A stretch of 5,144 nucleotides of DNA, taken from NCBI GenBank assembly GCA_937895305.1, contig CALAXS010000335.1, forward strand, positions 1 to 5,144. Reading direction: 5' to 3'. Shown here piece by piece: positions 1 through 5,144 of the stretch. Under the pieces are notes generated by a model. It saw only the letters and a program-made list of their open reading frames with translations. It was not told the DNA's origin and ran no database searches. Every line of letters begins with the position of its first letter. Position 1 is the stretch's first letter. This DNA comes from an uncultured bacterium (GTDB lineage Bacteria; Hydrogenedentota; Hydrogenedentia; Hydrogenedentales; JAEUWI01). A program made the position numbers and the translations under genes.

Positions 1-9
1 CAACGGGTC

Positions 10-57
10 ATGACCTGTTTATCTATAGTGACATTAGTTACCCTTCTGACAGGTTGC
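10..57 (+). other. Lipoprotein signal peptide and lipobox
   Basis: Residues 1-16 are a hydrophobic stretch ending in L-L-T-G-C, which matches the signal peptidase II consensus L-(A/S/T)-(G/A)-C, with C16 as the predicted lipidated residue. The next residues are P-P-Q-S-S, a typical flexible tether. The usual positively charged n-region is missing from the called start. The codon for Arg just upstream (positions 4-6) suggests that part of the leader lies before the ATG at position 10. Confidence 0.8.
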
Positions 58-3000
58 CCTCCGCAATCCAGTCTTGTTGTGACACCACCCAACCTCATCC
101 TGAGTGATGGTGAAAATACCGTATCCTTCCGAATCAGTAATGTCGGTGAAGGTACCATGGAATGGACCGTTACAGAATCACTGGACTGGTTGTCCGTACA
201 AGAAAAGAATGTCCCCCCTGTCAAAGGCGTTGTACAATCTATTTCAGGCACGACTACCACGGAAAACGATTTCATCGAAATGGTCGTGGATCGTGGGCTT
301 ATACCTGCCAATACAACGGTCGGTTCTGTTACAGTGACGACCACAGCGGGTGAAGTCCAGGAAGTGAATCTGGCGGTAAGTAATGCATCAACACCCGAGT
401 TTGCTGTAAATACAAACCTGTTGGCATTTGGCTATTTCGACAGCAATTTACCTATCAATGTTAGTAATCCTGGTACCGTACCCATCAATTGGTCGGTCCA
501 GAATCCTGGCAGCCTCCCGGCATGGTTAAGTGTTACACCGGCATCCGGCACACTGAGTACACAATTCAGTGCAACTGCCGTCAATGTGTCTGTGAATCGC
601 TCTCTCTATGCAGGGCCACCTGCCGACCCCATCACTACAAATTTCACCATTACCTCTAATGGCGGCGATGAACTTATTACCGTGACCATGCGCATTGGTG
701 ACTTTAACCTCTCCCCCACTTCACTGAACTTTGGCAGTATTTCAGCCATCTCGGACGATACCTTTACCGTTACAAATAACCTTAACTCCGGGTATAACGT
801 GACCTTCACGCCCGTGGATAATGTATTCAACACAAAAGGTGCCGAGAAAGCAGCAGTCACATGGTTCACCGTGGACCTGGCTACTGCACCCATTACAGCA
901 CTTGGCACGCTCACGCCAATAGTGACAGTAGACCCCACAGCCTTACCGGCAGGCACCTACAATGGTTCCGTTCTGGTGTCATCGCCCAGCGGCTTCGATG
1001 CCAGCGTTGCGGTGTCCATGACGGTGGTGCAATTACTCGCTAATCCAGACACCCTCGACTTCCTGGCGGCCAGCGGCCCGGACTCCGACCCCTTTGACCT
1101 GAGCAATCTGGGTACAGATCCCCTGGATTACATTATCAAGATTCCACCCGCAGCCGCTGACTGGCTCTCCATTACCCCCGCCAGTGGCACACTGGCTGGT
1201 GGTGCTACCGTAGCCCACACCGTCAACATTGATCGGTCCATCGTATTGCCCGGTAACTATGTCGCAGCTGTGACCATTGACATTGTGGACGATGCAGTTG
1301 CTCCGACGCAGACGATTGTTCCCAACGCGGAAACGCTGGCCATCACCATGGCCAAGGAAAAACCTGCGGAACTTAAAGCCGAGCCCGGCGACATCGATTT
1401 TGGTGCATCCCGAACACAAGAACTACTCGCCGTATGGAATGAAGGTGTAGGCACCATTGTCTATGTACTGGATGCATCCGCGTTCCCGGCATGGCTCAGC
1501 ATCACAGAGCGTAATGGTTTGGATGTTGGCGCAACCGTAGTATTTGGCGATAGTGTTACAGGCTTGGAAACCGATACCTACCTCATTGAAATTGACCGGA
1601 GCCTCGCACCACCCGCGACCACCACCTTAAGCCATAGCTTTGATGTTGTTGGCGCGCTGGGCCAGACAGCAACTGTGAACATCAGTGCAACCGTCCCCCA
1701 GATACCAGAAGTGCAAATTAACGCGGATGGTGTGGATGCCTTTGATACACCCTTCATCAGTTTTGATGTAGATACCACCTCCAAACCATTCAGCATCGAA
1801 AATATCGGTGATGGCTCGTTGTTCTGGGAAATTGATCTGAATACCGTACCTGTCTGGATTTCATCCATCCAGCCTGCCCAGGCCTCACTGGGTACCGGAG
1901 CCCGCTCCACAGTTACCGTTGTGGTAGACCGTTCCACACTGAGCTACCTCGGTGCACAGGCAGAAATCCTTATCAACACCAACGATCCCGACAATCCAGT
2001 GTTGACCCTTATTGTTGAGATTCAGGTAGCCAAAATAGCCTCCATCGGGGTCTCACCCGGAAGCATGGCCTTTGGTATAAATGCACTGGCCGATATCGCG
2101 GAAGTGGCTAATCTCGGTGACCCGGAAACCGAACTGAACTATCGCATTACCTCCAGTAAGGATTGGTTGGGTGTCTTCCCCACGTCCGGCAAAAGTATCG
2201 GCACATCCTTACCCATAAAAGATTGGCAGCCCCATACTGTGACTATTGACCGCTCCTTGCTGGTAGGTGCTGGTGCAAGTGGCAAACTCACCATCACTGC
2301 GGTTCGCACGGAAGATGGTATACAGGTACCCGATGAATCCATCACGCCAGTGGACATCGAAGTTTCTGTAGAAGCTGCAGAACTCACCATTGAATCAGCA
2401 TTACCACGCTTGCGGATACCTTCATTGGTACGGTCTGTATTGCTAATGCGCAATATCCGCTATCAAGCCATAGATATCCCCGATAGTGGTTACGATACCC
2501 TGGCCCAACAATTCCTGCTCATTGAAAACAATGTGCCTGTTGAACGTGCAGAAAGCAGTCAGTTCATCAAGGACATTGCACGGGCACGCACTACAGTATT
2601 GATTACCCTCGATTTCTCCGCATCCATGCAAGCCGCAGCCAATCTGGTGGATGATGTGACCATCACCAGTGCGCCAGACCCCCTGAAAGCGGTCTACGAA
2701 CGCACCATCACAGAGCTGATAAATGCATTACCGGACACCTATCGAATCGGTCTGGCTGTCTTCAATGATCGCATACATGGATTGAACACCGATGCAGTGC
2801 GCCCCATCTACGGTGACTTGGGTGAAGATGCATCTACACGTGATGAAATCTTTATACGAGATAAAAGCGACCTTGTAGATCGTCTGGAAGGTATACAGGT
2901 ACTGGACAATGGTGCTACGCAATTGTACCCCGCAATCATTGATGCAGCCCGCACCATGGTGGATGATGATATACGTCGTAATTTCATCGCCTTTGATGAT

Positions 3001-4332
3001 GCTGATGTACGTGCATTGATTTGTGTGACCGATGGTCGCCTCACCACGCCCCCGGGATTGATTACTGATGTGACGGATTACCTGAGTGCAAACCGCGTGC
3101 GGCTCATGTCAGTCGGCTGGGGCGATGAAGTTTCTGGAGACTCGCTGGTACGTATCGCCGGAGCAACAGGCGGACACTACTACAGCACACGCAGCCTCAA
3201 TACAGGTGCAATTGATGTCTTTGGCACACCTATCCAAATCCCCATTGTTGAGGAATTGGAAGGCTGGTGCGTTGATGATTCAGTCAGTGATGTATGTGAC
3301 CAGTCCATTGCGCGGGATCTTATGTCCCAGTTTATCCTTAGCTATGTAACCTTGAACGAAACGGCCAATGTTACCCTGGAAGGTTCCATTACTTTCAATG
3401 ATCCGACCGACGGGATCATTGTTGCACCGGATATCAGTTGCCTACCCGACCAAGGCGAAATCAGCGGTAACTTCAAGAAAACGCAGCTGGATTACGAAAG
3501 CATTGCCGGGGACACCCACCTGGGTCAACTCTCCTTCCATACCGAAGGCGTCCGTTCCACCGATGATGGTGCAACGGTCATCTTGCGCCTGGAAGGAACA
3601 CCGCGCAATATCGAACGCCTTTCCTTCGACATTGCCCCCATCACCGTCGGCAATGGTTCCATAGCTTCCGTATCGCAAATCGCCCCGGGTGAAGGTGGAG
3701 TCATTAACAACTGGACGGCATCAGGCGGCGGAACTGTCTTTACCTATGATACAGACAGTAGTCCCTTGACCTATGGTGAATTTGGTAATCTCCTGGTCAT
3801 CGAAATTATCGGTGTTCTGGATGCAAACCTTGGATTCCAATTCGCGTTTAGCGTACTCGACCCCATATATGATGGCGGGAATCCTGATTCCAAATACTTC
3901 ACCTACCCCGATACCTTCACTGTATTTGGTAGTGAGTTCCTCGCCCCTGCATTCCCTGCACCCTCCATAGCCAGTACACCCGACTTTGTCAGCACCAATC
4001 CCTTTGTTATCGACCTGGGTACGGTGGGTGACACTGTCACCATTGACCTGGCCAACTATGGCGGCAGCCATGCCGCCACCGGCGTTGTACTGAACTGGAC
4101 ACTTCTTGGTGGTGTGAACTCGAATCTGTGGTCGCTCACAGCCGGGTCCGATGAAGGTACCCTGGCGAGTACGCTGGAAGTTGATACCTTTGAGTTGACT
4201 GTCGATCGGTGTCAGGGTCCTGGCATCTATGAAGCGACCTTCTTCTTTGACTATGTTTATGGAAGCCTTGGACTTACAGGCACAAGCCAGCCCATCACCA
4301 TCCGGTATGAAGTATTGGTCCCCTGTCCATAA
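10..4332 (+). CDS. Giant surface lipoprotein with BACON-like Ig repeats and a VWA domain
   Basis: I infer an envelope-anchored adhesion or binding protein of 1440 residues; its ligand cannot be read from sequence. In order it shows a hydrophobic leader ending in lipobox L13-T-G-C16; seven BACON-like beta-sandwich repeats (about residues 23-797), most with a W-L-S type motif and a later V/I-D-R-S motif; a pre-VWA segment (798-857) containing FLLIENNVPVE; a VWA domain (about 858-1065) with the full MIDAS set D868-F-S870-A-S872, T970 and D1008; a beta-rich region (about 1100-1308); and an eighth BACON-like repeat (about 1319-1440). Pro and not Asp follows the lipid cysteine, which by the enterobacterial +2 rule would favour the outer membrane. 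No catalytic enzyme motif is seen. The start is uncertain: the frame is open to the window edge (codons for Q, R, V precede ATG) and the leader as called lacks a basic n-region, so the true start is probably upstream. The coding frame is certain, the domain names are by motif recognition, and the function is inferred. Confidence 0.93.
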   Translation: MTCLSIVTLVTLLTGCPPQSSLVVTPPNLILSDGENTVSFRISNVGEGTMEWTVTESLDWLSVQEKNVPPVKGVVQSISGTTTTENDFIEMVVDRGLIPANTTVGSVTVTTTAGEVQEVNLAVSNASTPEFAVNTNLLAFGYFDSNLPINVSNPGTVPINWSVQNPGSLPAWLSVTPASGTLSTQFSATAVNVSVNRSLYAGPPADPITTNFTITSNGGDELITVTMRIGDFNLSPTSLNFGSISAISDDTFTVTNNLNSGYNVTFTPVDNVFNTKGAEKAAVTWFTVDLATAPITALGTLTPIVTVDPTALPAGTYNGSVLVSSPSGFDASVAVSMTVVQLLANPDTLDFLAASGPDSDPFDLSNLGTDPLDYIIKIPPAAADWLSITPASGTLAGGATVAHTVNIDRSIVLPGNYVAAVTIDIVDDAVAPTQTIVPNAETLAITMAKEKPAELKAEPGDIDFGASRTQELLAVWNEGVGTIVYVLDASAFPAWLSITERNGLDVGATVVFGDSVTGLETDTYLIEIDRSLAPPATTTLSHSFDVVGALGQTATVNISATVPQIPEVQINADGVDAFDTPFISFDVDTTSKPFSIENIGDGSLFWEIDLNTVPVWISSIQPAQASLGTGARSTVTVVVDRSTLSYLGAQAEILINTNDPDNPVLTLIVEIQVAKIASIGVSPGSMAFGINALADIAEVANLGDPETELNYRITSSKDWLGVFPTSGKSIGTSLPIKDWQPHTVTIDRSLLVGAGASGKLTITAVRTEDGIQVPDESITPVDIEVSVEAAELTIESALPRLRIPSLVRSVLLMRNIRYQAIDIPDSGYDTLAQQFLLIENNVPVERAESSQFIKDIARARTTVLITLDFSASMQAAANLVDDVTITSAPDPLKAVYERTITELINALPDTYRIGLAVFNDRIHGLNTDAVRPIYGDLGEDASTRDEIFIRDKSDLVDRLEGIQVLDNGATQLYPAIIDAARTMVDDDIRRNFIAFDDADVRALICVTDGRLTTPPGLITDVTDYLSANRVRLMSVGWGDEVSGDSLVRIAGATGGHYYSTRSLNTGAIDVFGTPIQIPIVEELEGWCVDDSVSDVCDQSIARDLMSQFILSYVTLNETANVTLEGSITFNDPTDGIIVAPDISCLPDQGEISGNFKKTQLDYESIAGDTHLGQLSFHTEGVRSTDDGATVILRLEGTPRNIERLSFDIAPITVGNGSIASVSQIAPGEGGVINNWTASGGGTVFTYDTDSSPLTYGEFGNLLVIEIIGVLDANLGFQFAFSVLDPIYDGGNPDSKYFTYPDTFTVFGSEFLAPAFPAPSIASTPDFVSTNPFVIDLGTVGDTVTIDLANYGGSHAATGVVLNWTLLGGVNSNLWSLTAGSDEGTLASTLEVDTFELTVDRCQGPGIYEATFFFDYVYGSLGLTGTSQPITIRYEVLVPCP
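76..2400 (+). repeat. Seven tandem BACON-like Ig-fold repeats (protein level)
   Basis: Residues 23-797 form seven units of about 100-120 residues. Approximate bounds are 23-127, 130-230, 231-341, 342-452, 453-564, 565-675 and 676-797. Each begins with a beta strand of the P-x-x-L-x-F-G kind, then a strand resembling the NxGxxxxxW element. A W-L-S-V/I motif follows at W60, W172, W385 and W495, as W616-I-S and W719-L-G in units 6 and 7, and as W-F-T in unit 3. A closing motif follows at D94-R, N196-R-S, D408-R-S, D529-R-S, D640-R-S and D747-R-S; unit 3 has V-D-P instead. Units 2 and 4 share TPASGTL. BACON domains are beta-sandwiches known from surface and carbohydrate-associated proteins; sugar binding here is not shown. 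The DNA of the units is well diverged, so the duplications are old. Confidence 0.8.
2581..3204 (+). other. VWA domain with complete MIDAS metal site
   Basis: Residues about 858-1065 begin with a hydrophobic strand running into L-D868-F-S870-A-S872-M, the DxSxS motif. T970 lies in D-N-G-A-T-Q-L and D1008 in I-C-V-T-D-G-R, giving all five metal-site positions. A later A-G-A-T-G-G-H-Y-Y segment (about 1050-1058) matches the final helix and strand of many bacterial VWA domains. Between S872 and T970 there is an insertion rich in acidic residues. VWA domains with an intact MIDAS usually bind a divalent metal and a protein ligand, so this is likely the ligand-binding part of the lipoprotein. Confidence 0.88.
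3961..4329 (+). repeat. Eighth, divergent BACON-like repeat at the C-terminus
   Basis: Residues about 1319-1440 follow the same order as the N-terminal units: an opening F-V-I-D-L-G strand, an N-W strand (W1363), W1374-S-L in place of W-L-S, then D-E-G-T-L, then L-T-V-D1399-R. The Ser after D-R is replaced by C1401, and C1439 is the second-last residue; the two could form a disulfide closing this last unit. Assignment rests on motif order only. Confidence 0.6.
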
Positions 4333-4359
4333 ACGCGGGTGTACTCTGAATCACTTGTA

Positions 4360-4395
4360 GTCGTCTTCCTGAATCAGGAAGGCGGCTTTTATTTT
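4360..4395 (+). terminator. Rho-independent terminator after the lipoprotein gene
   Basis: A hairpin starts 27 bases after the stop codon. The arm 4360-4371 pairs with 4375-4386 around an AAT loop. The inner seven pairs (CTTCCTG with CAGGAAG) are perfect, and the outer five include two G-U wobbles. The run TTTTATTTT follows at once. This should end transcription of the large gene and separate it from the small genes downstream. Confidence 0.9.
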
Positions 4396-4437
4396 GGATG
4401 ACCCACGTCGGGGAAGAATTCCAACCCTGATATTCGC

Positions 4438-4443
4438 TATACT
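4438..4443 (+). promoter_or_regulatory. Possible -10 box for the small membrane protein gene
   Basis: TATACT matches the sigma-70 -10 consensus at five of six positions and lies 38 bases before the start codon, after the upstream terminator. No good -35 box is present at 16-18 bases upstream (the region reads GAAGAATTCC), so the promoter is tentative. Confidence 0.4.
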
Positions 4444-4481
4444 TGTGGGTCTACACTACATTTTCCACTTCTGGAGCACCC

Positions 4482-4715
4482 ATGTCCCCCATCCTCATAC
4501 AAAGCCTCACTGCCATAACGGCCATCCTGCTCATACTGGGAGTGTGGGCCCTGGTTCATCTGCTCGCACGGAGACAGATGGGTGAGCGCAGGCTGGGCTG
4601 TCGTGGTCCCCAGCTGGACGATGAGGGGAATAGCGTATGCTGCAATGATCCGGATGTTCCATGTGAATCCATGCCCCTGGACGAGGCTGCTACCACAGAA
4701 AAATTGTCCTCCTGA
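4482..4715 (+). CDS. Small cysteine-containing single-helix membrane protein, possibly NqrM-like
   Basis: This encodes 77 residues. An N-terminal hydrophobic segment (about residues 4-29) forms one membrane helix, followed by R30-R31 and R36-R37, which by the positive-inside rule puts the C-terminal tail in the cytoplasm. The tail has four cysteines: C40 in L-G-C-R-G, the adjacent pair C53-C54, and C61 in D-V-P-C-E. A short N-terminal helix, a basic stretch, then a G-C-x-G element and a later cysteine pair plus P-C recall NqrM (DUF539), which helps deliver iron to the Na+-translocating NADH:quinone reductase. NqrM as I recall it has C-x-C rather than C-C, and no nqr or apbE gene is beside this one, so the assignment is tentative. 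The ATG at 4482 is chosen over the in-frame ATG at 4443 because GGAG (4473-4476) lies five bases before it and because the helix then starts near the N-terminus. The last 15 residues are acidic and probably disordered. Confidence 0.72.
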   Translation: MSPILIQSLTAITAILLILGVWALVHLLARRQMGERRLGCRGPQLDDEGNSVCCNDPDVPCESMPLDEAATTEKLSS

Positions 4716-4717
4716 AC

Positions 4718-4736
4718 AACCCCATTCAGCCGGGTT
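4718..4736 (+). terminator. Weak hairpin after the small membrane protein gene
   Basis: AACCC (4718-4722) can pair with GGGTT (4732-4736) around a nine-base loop, starting three bases after the stop codon. The following bases are ATTCCCTTAAATTC, without a clean T run. It may be a weak terminator or chance. Confidence 0.22.
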
Positions 4737-4757
4737 ATTCCCTTAAATTCTCATTCA

Positions 4758-4787
4758 TTGCTCAACCCTATGCATTTTAGCTATAAT
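4758..4787 (+). promoter_or_regulatory. Sigma-70-type promoter of the zinc-ribbon gene
   Basis: A perfect TATAAT lies at 4782-4787. A weak -35 candidate, TTGCTC (4758-4763, three of six matches including TTG), sits 18 bases upstream. The surroundings are AT-rich. Transcription would start near 4794, giving a leader of about 49 bases before the ATG at 4843. Confidence 0.65.
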
Positions 4788-4830
4788 CCATACTCTTTAA
4801 TAGAGCATGATGCCGAGAATCAAAAACTTG

Positions 4831-4836
4831 AAGAGG
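4831..4836 (+). promoter_or_regulatory. Ribosome binding site that decides the start of the zinc-ribbon gene
   Basis: AAGAGG lies six bases before the ATG at 4843. The earlier in-frame ATGATG at 4807 has only AGAG ending one base before it and would lie about 13 bases from the predicted transcript start. The ATG at 4843 is therefore preferred, which removes a 12-residue basic extension. Confidence 0.6.
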
Positions 4837-4842
4837 TTCCTC

Positions 4843-5097
4843 ATGGCCGTAAAGTATGAATGTTCCAAGTGCCAACGTCGTTTTATTGACTGGGCCATTG
4901 ACAAGATTAAAGAAGGCGTAACCTGTGATGAATGCACAGGGGAACACCTTCTCAGTGTCGGTGCCCCCATTGCGGCAAAAAAGGCCAAATCCCCATCCTT
5001 GAAGCGCGCACCTAAAAAGAAAGCGGCTGCCAAGAAAAAGGCTGCTAGCAAGAAAAAGGCTGCTGCCAAGAAAAAAGCAGTAAGTGAAGAGGAGTAG
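4843..5097 (+). CDS. Small zinc-ribbon-like protein with histone H1-like Lys/Ala tail
   Basis: This encodes 84 residues in two parts. The head (about 1-40) has C7-S-K-C10 and C28-D-E-C31, two CxxC knuckles 17 residues apart, as in zinc ribbons; an amphipathic stretch W-A-I-D-K-I-K lies between them. The tail (about 45-81) is rich in Lys and Ala with some Pro and Ser, and residues 58-81 are four hexamers of the form K-K-K-A-A/V-A/S. It ends in three glutamates. Such tails occur in bacterial H1-like proteins and AlgP-type proteins and bind DNA or RNA without strong sequence preference. I infer a cytoplasmic nucleic-acid-binding protein, perhaps nucleoid- or ribosome-associated; the exact family is not recognised. 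It has its own strong -10 box, so it is probably well expressed. An alternative start at 4807 would give 96 residues. The coding call is supported by the ribosome site, the promoter and the cysteine spacing. Confidence 0.87.
   Translation: MAVKYECSKCQRRFIDWAIDKIKEGVTCDECTGEHLLSVGAPIAAKKAKSPSLKRAPKKKAAAKKKAASKKKAAAKKKAVSEEE
5014..5085 (+). repeat. Four 18-base tandem repeats encoding KKKAA(A/S)-type hexamers
   Basis: Four consecutive 18-base units code for K-K-K-A-A-A, K-K-K-A-A-S, K-K-K-A-A-A and K-K-K-A-V-S. Units 2 and 3 are nearly identical in DNA (AAGAAAAAGGCTGCT followed by AGC or GCC), while units 1 and 4 differ in third positions and unit 4 also in the A-V change. Because the unit length is a multiple of three, gain or loss of a unit keeps the frame. 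Confidence 0.88.
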
Positions 5098-5144
5098 TCT
5101 AAAAGCTGCTTCTGCCCCGCTAAAATGAATAAAAGAGACTGAAT

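Noticed and set aside
606..956. Minus-strand open frames of about 100 residues within the large gene
   Set aside because: These overlap a clear repeat-bearing coding frame, lack ribosome sites and show no domain pattern.
2317..2902. Thirteen-base direct repeat GGTATACAGGTAC at 2317-2329 and 2890-2902
   Set aside because: Both copies encode G-I-Q-V in unrelated parts of the large protein with no longer shared sequence, so it looks like coincidence of codon choice.
4400..4451. Seven-base inverted repeat GACCCAC (4400-4406) and GTGGGTC (4445-4451) flanking the possible -10 box
   Set aside because: The arms are 38 bases apart and do not extend further. A seven-base match is expected about once by chance in a region of this size, so an operator is not supported.
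4394..4585. Open frame from a TTG with a hydrophobic stretch and a histidine-rich part
   Set aside because: It starts inside the T run of the terminator, lacks a ribosome site, and overlaps the better-supported gene at 4482 in another frame.
4797..5069. Minus-strand open frame rich in A, F and L
   Set aside because: It is the complement of the Lys/Ala codon repeats of the zinc-ribbon gene and has no start signals of its own.
5075..5111. Inverted repeat AAGCAG / CTGCTT around the end of the zinc-ribbon gene
   Set aside because: It has six pairs with a 25-base loop, overlaps the coding end and has no T run, so it is not a convincing terminator.
5125..5142. Five-codon open frame ATG AAT AAA AGA GAC TGA at the window end
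   Set aside because: There is no ribosome site and it is too short to support as a gene; the last 47 bases hold nothing else that I recognise.

Overview
The window carries three genes, all on the + strand. The organism looks Gram-negative: the large gene encodes a very big lipoprotein with a lipobox, and the first small gene has a one-helix membrane protein with a cysteine pattern like the NqrM family of Na+-NQR assembly factors. Base composition looks close to even by eye. No taxonomic marker is present. A very large repeat-rich VWA lipoprotein would fit planctomycete-, Hydrogenedentota- or proteobacteria-like lineages, but that is only a guess.

Layout. Positions 10-4332 (possibly starting upstream of the window) encode a secreted lipoprotein of about 1440 residues. 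It has a lipobox, seven tandem BACON-like Ig-fold repeats, a short pre-VWA segment, a VWA domain with a complete MIDAS metal site, a beta-rich region, and an eighth divergent BACON-like repeat at the C-terminus. A strong intrinsic terminator follows at 4360-4395. Positions 4482-4715 encode a 77-residue single-helix membrane protein with four cysteines (possibly NqrM-like), preceded by a GGAG ribosome site and a plausible -10 box. A promoter with a perfect TATAAT (4782-4787) then drives 4843-5097, an 84-residue protein joining a four-cysteine zinc-ribbon-like head to a lysine/alanine histone-H1-like tail of four KKKAA(A/S)-type hexamers.

How they relate. The terminator and separate promoter signals suggest three independent transcription units, and nothing shows a shared pathway. 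The large protein is best read as a cell-surface adhesion or binding protein, the second as a membrane-anchored cysteine protein, and the third as a small cytoplasmic nucleic-acid-binding protein. There is no RNA gene, CRISPR array, insertion sequence or phage feature. No complete new multi-gene system is visible; the most distinctive items are the Ig-VWA-Ig lipoprotein and the zinc-ribbon/H1-tail fusion.
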